Shown here: positions 1 to 4,919 of the stretch, piece by piece
How positions within the stretch are numbered: the stretch's first letter is position 1
Layout: each line of letters opens with the position of its first letter
Assembly: GCA_026982175.1 (NCBI GenBank)
Contig: JALSHP010000342.1
Coordinates: forward strand, 1 to 10,336
Source: Campylobacteraceae bacterium
GTDB taxonomy: Bacteria > Campylobacterota > Campylobacteria > Campylobacterales > Sulfurovaceae
Direction: 5' to 3'
Length of the DNA: 10,336 nt
Program-made: the position numbers and the translations under genes
The notes under the pieces: generated by a model
What the model saw: only the letters and a program-made list of their open reading frames with translations
Databases searched by the model: none
Told to the model about the DNA's origin: nothing

Positions 1-55
1 CATTTGCTAACAATACTCTGGCTTCTTCTATGCTGTTGGTTATATTTATATTCAT
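1..55 (-). CDS. 5' end of an unidentified protein (partial)
   Basis: An ATG at 55-53 reads leftward off the window edge as MNINITNSIEEARVLLAN, with no stop. An in-frame TAA lies two codons upstream, so this is the first possible start after a stop. A candidate -10 box (126-131) sits about 70 bases upstream, and the aroK terminator separates it from aroK, so it probably begins its own transcript. The Shine-Dalgarno sequence is poor. Eighteen residues are too few to assign a family. Confidence 0.5.
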   Translation of the reverse strand, partial: MNINITNSIEEARVLLAN

Positions 56-125
56 AATTTATTTGGTATTTTAGCGTATTTGACAAAAATTACCCTTTTT
101 TAGTCTTTTAGGGCTGAAGAGTTAC

Positions 126-131
126 ATTATA
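126..131 (-). promoter_or_regulatory. Candidate -10 box for the leftward gene at 55
   Basis: The leftward strand reads TATAAT here, a perfect -10 hexamer between the aroK terminator and the gene starting at 55. The predicted start site near 119 would give a leader of about 63 bases. No -35 is evident, as is usual in Campylobacterota. The hexamer lies in an AT palindrome, so orientation is inferred only from gene position. Confidence 0.4.
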
Positions 132-173
132 ATTAAGTTTTAATATAGAGGTTAGGATTAAAAATATAGTTTG

Positions 174-198
174 AAAAAAGGGCTTACAAAACCCTTTT
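174..198 (-). terminator. Intrinsic terminator overlapping the end of aroK
   Basis: Read leftward, AAAAGGG (198-192) can pair with CCCTTTT (182-176) around a 9-base loop, followed by a T run to 174. The stem starts inside the last aroK codons and its loop contains the stop codon. The stem is AT-rich with three G-C pairs, but position, orientation and T tract all agree. Confidence 0.65.
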
Positions 199-690
199 AT
201 CTAAGACAAAATCGACAATAACATGGATAAATGTAGGAATGGTCTGATTGGCATCTACAGAAAAAGTAGCCAGTTTTTTATAGGTCTCTATCCGTGTATC
301 ATATAAGGCTCTGGCTTTCACCTCATCATCAAAAAGAGGGCGTTTCGCACGTTCTCTTTTTGACAAACGATTGACAATGACATCAAAATCAGCGTCTATA
401 TAAACAATCAACGACTTATCTGAAATGGTACTATGAATGGGGACACCTCCACCTGTGGCGATGACTTGACCTTTTTTAGCCGTGAGTTGATTGATGCACT
501 TTTGTTCAAGCTCACGAAAATATGCCTCGCCTTTGGTCTCAAAAATCTCACTAATACTACACCCTTGCTCTTGCTCAATCACGGTGTCAACATCTGCAAA
601 ATCTTTGTAGAGTCGTCGTGCCAAAATCTTACCCACACTGGTTTTTCCTGAACCCATAAAACCTATGAGTACAATATTGTCATATACCAA
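184..690 (-). CDS. aroK: Shikimate kinase AroK
   Basis: Shikimate kinase phosphorylates the 3-hydroxyl of shikimate with ATP in the cytoplasmic route to chorismate and the aromatic amino acids. At 168 residues it has the normal family length. Visible motifs are the Walker A loop GFMGSGKT (10-17), the DVD motif (Asp33 and Asp35, Mg2+/shikimate), Arg59 in FRELE, the GGG shikimate-binding loop (80-82), the lid arginine in KRPLF (Arg117) and a late arginine (Arg133). The start is TTG at 690-688: an in-frame TAG directly precedes it, and the purine-rich sequence AAGGGGGAG stands just upstream. The cysteine-rich gene ends 11 bases before, so the two are very likely cotranscribed and translationally coupled. 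The 3' end overlaps a terminator. Confidence 0.96.
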   Translation of the reverse strand: MVYDNIVLIGFMGSGKTSVGKILARRLYKDFADVDTVIEQEQGCSISEIFETKGEAYFRELEQKCINQLTAKKGQVIATGGGVPIHSTISDKSLIVYIDADFDVIVNRLSKRERAKRPLFDDEVKARALYDTRIETYKKLATFSVDANQTIPTFIHVIVDFVLDKRVL

Positions 691-701
691 CTACTCCCCC
701 T

Positions 702-1127
702 TTAGTTTCTAACATTTTCCATCATCTTCTCCCACTCATGGTCAAAATTACGAAGCACATAATCCTCTCCATGTGGAACAGTACATCCTGAACAGTCTTG
801 ATGCACTTCATTATTTGAAAAAGACTGTTTTCCCCGTTTAGAGTTGATGGAGCAGACAGAGTGAAACAAGACATCATCTTGTGGTCTTGGTGTTTGGTAG
901 AACCTAAAGTGAGGGCAACCACACATATAGCAGTTGAGTTCATACATCTCATGACACTTTGTATTGGTAGCGTAGAGTTCACAGAAATCTGGCTCTTTTT
1001 CGACCATGTTATCAAAGATAAAATATTGCACAATATCCCACTCATCCATCCCTTGTGCTTTAAGTTTTTCGACAATCTTTTTGTGCTTTTTACTATGTGA
1101 CTCATGCCATTGGTTATATGTCATCAT
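702..1127 (-). CDS. Cysteine-rich small domain (zf-like) protein, probable metal binder
   Basis: A 141-residue cytoplasmic protein with eight cysteines (49, 58, 66, 69, 71, 92, 112, 115). The pattern C-x2-C-x-CP (66-72) followed by DCSGCTVPH (111-119) resembles, from memory, the cysteine-rich small domain Pfam family (PF04071, zf-like), whose members carry CxxCxCP and DCs.C..PH blocks and are thought to bind metal. The first 45 residues are charged and helical (HESHSKKHKKIVEKLKAQG) and may be a separate segment. Two ATG codons stand in tandem (1127 and 1124). AAAGG lies 8 bases before the first, which I prefer. It precedes aroK by 11 bases in the same operon. Its biochemical role is unknown, and nothing in it points directly to shikimate metabolism. 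Confidence 0.75.
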   Translation of the reverse strand: MMTYNQWHESHSKKHKKIVEKLKAQGMDEWDIVQYFIFDNMVEKEPDFCELYATNTKCHEMYELNCYMCGCPHFRFYQTPRPQDDVLFHSVCSINSKRGKQSFSNNEVHQDCSGCTVPHGEDYVLRNFDHEWEKMMENVRN

Positions 1128-1164
1128 CTTGTTAACCTTTGTGAAATTTTCAGATACTAGCTAA

Positions 1165-1170
1165 ATTATA
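1165..1170 (-). promoter_or_regulatory. Candidate -10 box for the cysteine-rich/aroK operon
   Basis: The leftward strand reads TATAAT, placing a start site near 1158 and a leader of about 30 bases containing the AAAGG ribosome-binding site. There is no obvious -35. The surrounding AAATTATAATTT is palindromic but too AT-rich to count as an operator. Confidence 0.5.
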
Positions 1171-1205
1171 ATTTAATGTAGGTTATCTATTTTGTTTGTC
1201 ATTAA

Positions 1206-2246
1206 CTATGCAACAGGAACGTTACACAACTCTTTAATTCTATGTACCGAGATGATTTTTAGTTTAATATCACGTCCCATTACTTTCTCACATAATGGCA
1301 ATGCTTTTTGAAAAATGGCAACATCTCTTTTGGTACAAACCAAAACATCAGCACCAGAGTCAAGGGCTTCTAAAAGCATCGCTCCTGCTTTTTTATGAGC
1401 AATTTCAAAATGGGTATCCATAAGGGTTTGCCCTGCTAGTTTAGCAGATTTTGAAAAGGGAAGATAAGAAGAGGCATGTTCTTTAATCATCTTACGTACC
1501 TCGTCTAACTCATTCTCTTCTTTGCCCATATAGAGGGCAACATTCGCATTAGCAAAGCTTTCTACATCGATGCTATGGTCTTTTTTACCACAAGTAAATT
1601 TGTCAAAGCATGAAGCTGTATCTTTTAGTTTAAGCATCTTTTTGAGTTGGGTAATCTCTTGGGTATAATCTTCACCCTTAAAAACATTGTTCTCATATTC
1701 ACAACATCGAATGCCATTAAACTCATCATTAATCGCATTTAAAATTGCTTCTTTATGCTCTGAACCCTCATTTATCATCTTAGAGGCTAAAAGAAGAATG
1801 GCATCACCAATATACTCTTTGTTATAGTTAGTAGACTCTGAAGCATAATGTACCGTGTAGAGTGATTCATAATAGGCTTTATCTTCCTGAGAAGCATAAG
1901 GGGATAATAGTTCAAAGTTCTGCATGAAGTCATCATCATTTAAGATGAGTCCATTGTTAGAACGGTAGGTAAATGCGGGATCAATTTGTAGCTCTGTTCC
2001 CATGACTTCTACAACATCTTTAACCAATGTCTCAGCCACGGTTACTTTGTTGTTGACTTTTAAAATAACATTTTTGTTAGGAAAAGAGAAGTCAGGGTTT
2101 TTAGCTTTCACTTGGTCAAGTACATTTAAAAGTGTAGCATCTTTTTGAACAGTAATCTCAAAATTTTTGTAGTACGGTAAGTAGTCCGTAGCCACATTAA
2201 AGAAAAAAGCACGAATTTGTAAGTTTATGATGTTTGAAAATGGCAT
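1206..2246 (-). CDS. DUF5644/HdrB-like conserved epsilonproteobacterial protein
   Basis: A 346-residue protein without signal peptide or membrane segments. I recognise it as the family annotated in Campylobacterota as DUF5644 or HdrB C-terminal-domain-containing. Residues about 10-105 resemble the beta-grasp N-terminus of the iron-sulfur subunit of succinate dehydrogenase/fumarate reductase (TLLNVLDQVKAKNPDFSF, then VILKVNNKV), but the 2Fe-2S cysteines expected around 55-75 are absent. Residues about 278-342 resemble the second half of an SdhE/HdrB CCG-type domain (AGAMLLEALDSGADVLVCT, then LKIISVHRIKEL) and have only scattered cysteines (304, 319, 341). Others are C181-C182, C213 and C219. 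The start ATG has TAGGGA 6 bases upstream. It stands alone, divergent from the toxin-antitoxin operon, and shares with it a region holding a perfect FNR-type box. Function is unknown; a respiratory link is inference. Confidence 0.7.
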   Translation of the reverse strand: MPFSNIINLQIRAFFFNVATDYLPYYKNFEITVQKDATLLNVLDQVKAKNPDFSFPNKNVILKVNNKVTVAETLVKDVVEVMGTELQIDPAFTYRSNNGLILNDDDFMQNFELLSPYASQEDKAYYESLYTVHYASESTNYNKEYIGDAILLLASKMINEGSEHKEAILNAINDEFNGIRCCEYENNVFKGEDYTQEITQLKKMLKLKDTASCFDKFTCGKKDHSIDVESFANANVALYMGKEENELDEVRKMIKEHASSYLPFSKSAKLAGQTLMDTHFEIAHKKAGAMLLEALDSGADVLVCTKRDVAIFQKALPLCEKVMGRDIKLKIISVHRIKELCNVPVA

Positions 2247-2281
2247 AGATATTCCCTAATATAAAGTGATGTTATTTAACC

Positions 2282-2291
2282 ATAAGTATGC
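2282..2291 (+). repeat. Direct repeat copy 1, ATAAGTATGC
   Basis: A ten-base sequence found again at 2315-2324, 33 bases further on, which is close to three helical turns. The two copies flank the FNR-type box in the divergent intergenic region. They could be a second regulator's binding sites or a chance duplication in AT-rich DNA. Confidence 0.5.
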
Positions 2292-2298
2292 TTTTAAC

Positions 2299-2312
2299 TT
2301 GATGGGTATCAA
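2299..2312. promoter_or_regulatory. Perfect FNR-type box TTGAT-N4-ATCAA
   Basis: TTGATGGGTATCAA matches the classical FNR consensus at all ten specified positions. Its centre (2305.5) is 41.5 bases upstream of the start site (2347) predicted from the antitoxin -10 box, the standard class II activator position. In the other direction its centre is about 59 bases from the start codon of the DUF5644 gene, and a start site near 2264 would also place it near -41.5, though only a weak -10-like sequence (AATAAC, 2276-2271) is there. It may serve either or both genes. Confidence 0.6.
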
Positions 2313-2314
2313 TA

Positions 2315-2324
2315 ATAAGTATGC
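2315..2324 (+). repeat. Direct repeat copy 2, ATAAGTATGC
   Basis: Second copy of the ten-base repeat. It ends 10 bases before the antitoxin -10 box, so a protein bound here would cover the -35 region of that promoter. Confidence 0.5.
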
Positions 2325-2331
2325 GTAAATG

Positions 2332-2340
2332 TGTTATAAT
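2332..2340 (+). promoter_or_regulatory. Extended -10 promoter of the toxin-antitoxin operon
   Basis: TGTTATAAT is a perfect TATAAT hexamer (2335-2340) with the TG of an extended -10 one base upstream. The predicted start site is near 2347, giving a leader of about 20 bases that contains AAAAGGG (2354-2360), 7 bases before the antitoxin ATG. There is no convincing -35, consistent with activator dependence or an extended -10 mechanism. Confidence 0.65.
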
Positions 2341-2353
2341 TGTTAAAACAATT
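2338..2353. promoter_or_regulatory. Inverted repeat over the -10/start site, candidate autoregulatory operator
   Basis: AATTGTT (2338-2344) and AACAATT (2347-2353) are perfect 7-base arms separated by AA. The repeat covers the end of the -10 box and the predicted start site of the toxin-antitoxin operon. Type II antitoxins usually repress their own promoter from such positions, so this is the best candidate operator. The sequence is AT-rich and binding is unproven. Confidence 0.45.
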
Positions 2354-2367
2354 AAAAGGGTTGTTCT

Positions 2368-2583
2368 ATGTCCAATATAGAAAAAATAGTAGCAGATGCA
2401 TTATCGCTTAAATCTGAAGAAAAAATAGAGTTGATAGAGAAACTTTTGGTCTCTTTCTATCCTCTAAGTGATGGCATTGATAAACTTTGGAGTGATGAAT
2501 CTGAAGAGCGTATTGATAGTTATGAAAATGGACATCTTCCTATTTTGGAACAAGAAGAGACCTTCGCTAAATATAAGAAGTAA
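2368..2583 (+). CDS. Type II antitoxin, addiction-module (Unstab_antitox) family
   Basis: A 71-residue acidic protein of the family described as addiction module protein (PF09720/TIGR02574, from memory). The N-terminal helix carries the family pattern ALSLKSEEKIELIEKLLVSF (residues 11-30). The C-terminal part (WSDESEERIDSYENGHLPIL, then a short acidic tail) corresponds to the region that wraps the toxin: Trp, paired acidic residues, Arg, then Gly and a hydrophobic patch. It should neutralise the RelE/ParE-like toxin encoded 3 bases downstream, and the complex probably represses the promoter. AAAAGGG precedes the ATG by 7 bases. A perfect TATAAT, an inverted repeat and an FNR-type box lie upstream. 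No separate DNA-binding domain is recognisable by eye. Confidence 0.88.
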   Translation: MSNIEKIVADALSLKSEEKIELIEKLLVSFYPLSDGIDKLWSDESEERIDSYENGHLPILEQEETFAKYKK

Positions 2584-2586
2584 TGA

Positions 2587-2937
2587 ATGAAAACTGTTAA
2601 TTTTTTGGTTTTGGCACAAAATGAGTTAGATGATACCTTTGAAGCGTTAGAGTTTCAAAAAGAGAATCAAGGTTATCGTTTTATCGCTGAGGTAGAGAGA
2701 ATGTTAGAACTTATTAGAACCTATCCTACACCATGGTATCATGCCTCACCCCATACCCAACGATGTTTTTTAAAAGGTTTTCCCTATGCGATTGTTTATC
2801 AATATGTTGATGAAACCATTAGGGTTATTGCCATTATGAACCTCTATAAAAAGCCAATTCATTGGGCTTCTAAAAGTGTTTCAGAGTATGCTACGTGTCG
2901 TATTTCGACTCTTCCAGAGGCGATTTATACGCGTTAA
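2587..2937 (+). CDS. RelE/ParE-family toxin with extended C-terminus
   Basis: A 116-residue member of the RelE/ParE superfamily toxin partners of Unstab_antitox antitoxins. Features are an A-x-x-E-L start (10-14), a long amphipathic helix with GYRFIAEVERMLELI (29-43), P47-P49-W50, and the core strand sequence RCFLKGFPYAIVYQY (59-73) with the characteristic FPY. IRVIAIMNLYKKPIHW (78-93) matches the usual I.v.AvmH...P.yW ending. Family members usually stop a few residues after this Trp; here about 20 more follow (SVSEYATCRISTLPEAIYTR), suggesting stop-codon loss or recombination at the 3' end. Whether it acts on ribosome-bound mRNA or on gyrase cannot be told from sequence. It starts 3 bases after the antitoxin stop, and AAGAAG at the antitoxin 3' end is a weak ribosome-binding site, so translation is likely coupled. 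Confidence 0.88.
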   Translation: MKTVNFLVLAQNELDDTFEALEFQKENQGYRFIAEVERMLELIRTYPTPWYHASPHTQRCFLKGFPYAIVYQYVDETIRVIAIMNLYKKPIHWASKSVSEYATCRISTLPEAIYTR

Positions 2938-3007
2938 TTTTTTCTCTAACGCTTTTTTATTTTACTTTAAATCTTCTAAAATGTTGTTCAATCCATACGA
3001 CACGTAG
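2891..3007. repeat. Perfect 13-bp inverted repeat spanning the toxin 3' end
   Basis: CTACGTGTCGTAT at 2891-2903 recurs as its exact reverse complement at 2995-3007, with 91 bases between. The left arm lies in the toxin's extra C-terminal codons and the right arm in the short ORF below speA. It encloses the toxin terminator, so a toxin read-through transcript could form a long outer stem. It may alternatively mark a past inversion or insertion. Confidence 0.75.
2931..2963 (+). terminator. Intrinsic terminator of the toxin-antitoxin operon
   Basis: GCGTTA (2931-2936) pairs with TAACGC (2947-2952) around a 10-base loop and is followed by TTTTTTATTTT. The stem overlaps the toxin stop codon (2935-2937). 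Read leftward there is no T run after the stem, so it should not terminate speA transcripts. Confidence 0.7.
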
Positions 3008-3045
3008 GGGTGACCTCCATGTCTGCCCTTTGTCCAATATGCCAT
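2962..3045 (-). CDS. Short 27-codon ORF downstream of speA, possible gene remnant
   Basis: Read leftward, an ATG at 3045 opens 27 codons ending in TAA at 2964-2962. The peptide begins MAYWTKGRHGGHPYVSYG and ends NNILEDLK. The frame is open a few codons further upstream into the end of speA, without another ATG. Composition looks protein-like (Trp, Gly-Gly, His, a helical acidic end), unlike random AT-rich sequence. There is no good ribosome-binding site before the ATG; a GGAGGT lies inside it, 6 bases before a GTG codon. It may be the C-terminal remnant of a lost gene or just non-coding DNA. I do not recognise a family. Confidence 0.25.
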   Translation of the reverse strand: MAYWTKGRHGGHPYVSYGLNNILEDLK

Positions 3046-3052
3046 TGAGTTA

Positions 3053-4867
3053 CTAATTAAGTGCCAAAACTGTTTTTAGATAGCTGTTTTCATTAAGATA
3101 GAGTTTTAGTTTATGGCGTAAGGCTTCATTGGGGAGGTTTAGCCTACTTTTTAGTAGCTCTTTGTCGTAATTGAAATCTTCTAAAACATCTAAAATATTT
3201 TGAGCTTCAATAATGTTAGTAAGTTTAAATGCCCCTTGCTCATCAAACTCAACAGTCACTTCAGTAGGGTGGGTAAAGAGGTTGTGTTTCATGCCTAAAA
3301 CCTCTTGATAAGCCCCTGTGAGAAAAAAGGCTAAGAAGTACTCCTCTTCATGGACATTGACATCATGAAGATAGAGTGGGGCATCCTCTTCAAAAGGAAT
3401 CTCTCCATCCGAATCACAAGTAATGTCCCAAAGGGTGGCAGGATTGGTTGCTTTCTTGTCCAATTTATCAATGGGCATGAGAGGAAAATGTTGCTTTAAT
3501 CCCCAAAAGTCAGCCAATGACTGAAAAGCTGAAAAATTTACTAGATAACGCTCTTGAATTTTGTTTTGTAGTTTGAGCAACTCTTGTGAGCCATCGCTTA
3601 GCAATAAGAGCGATTTTTTGATAATTAAATTTACTAATATTTCAGCATTTGAACGGTCTTCTAAATCTATGTACCCCAAATCAAACAGCGTTAGCAAACT
3701 CTCCATGTGGTCAAGGGCATCGTGTAGATACTCACGTGCATTTTTACGGTTTAAATCTTGCCACAAAGCATGAAGCTCTGCTATGAGAGGAGGGTTTTTT
3801 GTTTTTAGGCGTAAGGCTTTCTCTTGATAGTCTTGTGAAAAAAGCTCTAACACAGGGGCAATAAGCACAGCATGAGACGCAGCAATGAAACGACCCGACT
3901 CCGTAAAAATATCAGGTTCTTCAATACCTTTGTTTTTGGCTATCTCTTTGATGAGAAAAACCACATCGTTCGCAAACTCATTAAGGGTGTAGTTTATCTC
4001 TTTTTTGTGGCTATGTTGCCCATACTCCACAGCCAAACCACCTCCAATGTTCAGAGCAGACAAGGCAAATGCCCCACGATTTTTTAAGTCAGCATAGATG
4101 TTTCCAGCTTCACGCAGGGCTTTTTTAAGAGGATTTATCTCGGACATTTGTGAGCCGATGTGGAAATGTACCATCCATAACTGCTCTAGTAGATTGTTTC
4201 TTTCTAAAAGCTCATAAGCTTCTAAAAGTTCCGTAGAAGTAAGACCAAACTTAGAAGAGTAGCCCCCACTTTTTGCCCAGATACCAATGCCTGAACTGTG
4301 TAGCCGAATACGCATTCCAATCTTAGGCATAGGCATTGTTAAGTTCTCTTTTTGTACCTCAATAATACTTTGTAATTCTCCTAAACCCTCAATGGTAATG
4401 GTGAGGTTATGCCCCATGCTAACAGCCATGAAACACAGCGTGATCATCTCTTTGTCTTTAAAGCCGTTTACTGTAATGGGAGAGCCTAGAGGGGTATGGG
4501 TCATGGCGATGATGAGTTCAGCCTTGCTTCCTGCCTCTAAACCATAGTTAAACTCTTGGGAAACTTCTATGAGGGCATTGACAAAGTTAGGAAATTGGTT
4601 TACTTTGAGGGGGAAAACAGCTTGAAATTTACCATGATAATCAAACTCTTCAATGGCTCGGTTGAACTCTTTATAGAGGGTACTTATCTGTTTTTTGATG
4701 AGGTGAGGAAAGCGTAATAACAAAGGCCCTGTATAGCCCTTTTTACGTAAAGTTTGGGTTATCTCTAGCAGTGAGGGTTGCCCTTTATGGTTTACATTGA
4801 TGGTGTTGTTTTTTATAATAAAATTATCATCAGCCCATATTTTAATACCATAATCTCTTGTCATCAT
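3053..4867 (-). CDS. speA: Biosynthetic arginine decarboxylase SpeA
   Basis: SpeA is a pyridoxal-phosphate enzyme (fold type III, alanine racemase-like barrel) that decarboxylates arginine to agmatine, the first step of the agmatine route to putrescine and spermidine. At 604 residues it is slightly shorter than E. coli SpeA (about 658), mostly at the N-terminus. Key elements are FPLKVNQFP with the PLP lysine (Lys88), GLEAGSKAEL (109-118), VHFHIGSQ (233-240), the phosphate-binding GGGLAVEYG (275-283), ESGR (323-326) and DITCDSDGEI, whose Cys484 is the active-site cysteine position, then AYQEVLGMKHNLF. Tandem ATGs occur at 4867 and 4864. AGAGG is 3 bases before the first and 6 before the second, so Met2 may be the true start. 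It diverges from ppx/gppA over 52 bases. No clear terminator follows. Confidence 0.96.
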   Translation of the reverse strand: MMTRDYGIKIWADDNFIIKNNTINVNHKGQPSLLEITQTLRKKGYTGPLLLRFPHLIKKQISTLYKEFNRAIEEFDYHGKFQAVFPLKVNQFPNFVNALIEVSQEFNYGLEAGSKAELIIAMTHTPLGSPITVNGFKDKEMITLCFMAVSMGHNLTITIEGLGELQSIIEVQKENLTMPMPKIGMRIRLHSSGIGIWAKSGGYSSKFGLTSTELLEAYELLERNNLLEQLWMVHFHIGSQMSEINPLKKALREAGNIYADLKNRGAFALSALNIGGGLAVEYGQHSHKKEINYTLNEFANDVVFLIKEIAKNKGIEEPDIFTESGRFIAASHAVLIAPVLELFSQDYQEKALRLKTKNPPLIAELHALWQDLNRKNAREYLHDALDHMESLLTLFDLGYIDLEDRSNAEILVNLIIKKSLLLLSDGSQELLKLQNKIQERYLVNFSAFQSLADFWGLKQHFPLMPIDKLDKKATNPATLWDITCDSDGEIPFEEDAPLYLHDVNVHEEEYFLAFFLTGAYQEVLGMKHNLFTHPTEVTVEFDEQGAFKLTNIIEAQNILDVLEDFNYDKELLKSRLNLPNEALRHKLKLYLNENSYLKTVLALN

Positions 4868-4890
4868 TTACCTCTAATCTTTAAAAAAGT

Positions 4891-4896
4891 ATTATA
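4891..4896 (-). promoter_or_regulatory. Candidate -10 box of speA
   Basis: The leftward strand reads TATAAT, giving a start site near 4884 and a leader of about 17 bases with the AGAGG site. On the other strand TATTAT at 4890-4895 could serve as the -10 of the divergent ppx/gppA gene, so the two promoters would melt the same DNA. Confidence 0.5.
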
Positions 4897-4908
4897 TCTA
4901 ACTTAGAT
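4896..4908. promoter_or_regulatory. 13-bp palindrome between speA and ppx/gppA
   Basis: ATCTAA-C-TTAGAT is a perfect palindrome with a one-base centre. It touches the upstream edge of the speA -10 and lies about where the ppx/gppA start site would be. This suits an operator for a shared repressor. No known consensus comes to mind. Confidence 0.35.
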
Positions 4909-4919
4909 GAGGGAGTGTT

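Noticed and set aside
80..133. TTGACA at 80-85 and TATAAT at 128-133 on the + strand as a promoter
   Set aside because: The spacing is 42 bases instead of about 17, and no rightward gene follows. The TATAAT is better used on the opposite strand.
433..651. Open frame on the + strand inside aroK, and similar open frames opposite speA, mgtE and the CNNM gene
   Set aside because: They lie antisense to strongly recognised genes, have no ribosome-binding site or recognisable protein sequence, and reflect codon bias of the real genes.
722..1105. Alternative leftward 127-codon frame overlapping the cysteine-rich gene
   Set aside because: The other frame carries the ordered CxxCxCP and DCSGC motifs and a good ribosome-binding site, and leads into aroK. 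This frame shows no family features.
1164..1175. AAATTATAATTT as a 12-bp operator palindrome
   Set aside because: It is purely A/T and contains the -10 box. Such palindromes are expected by chance in this base composition.
2885..3012. Integron attC-like site around the 13-bp inverted repeat
   Set aside because: No RYYYAAC/GTTRRRY core pair is placed as attC sites need, and there is no integrase or neighbouring cassettes.
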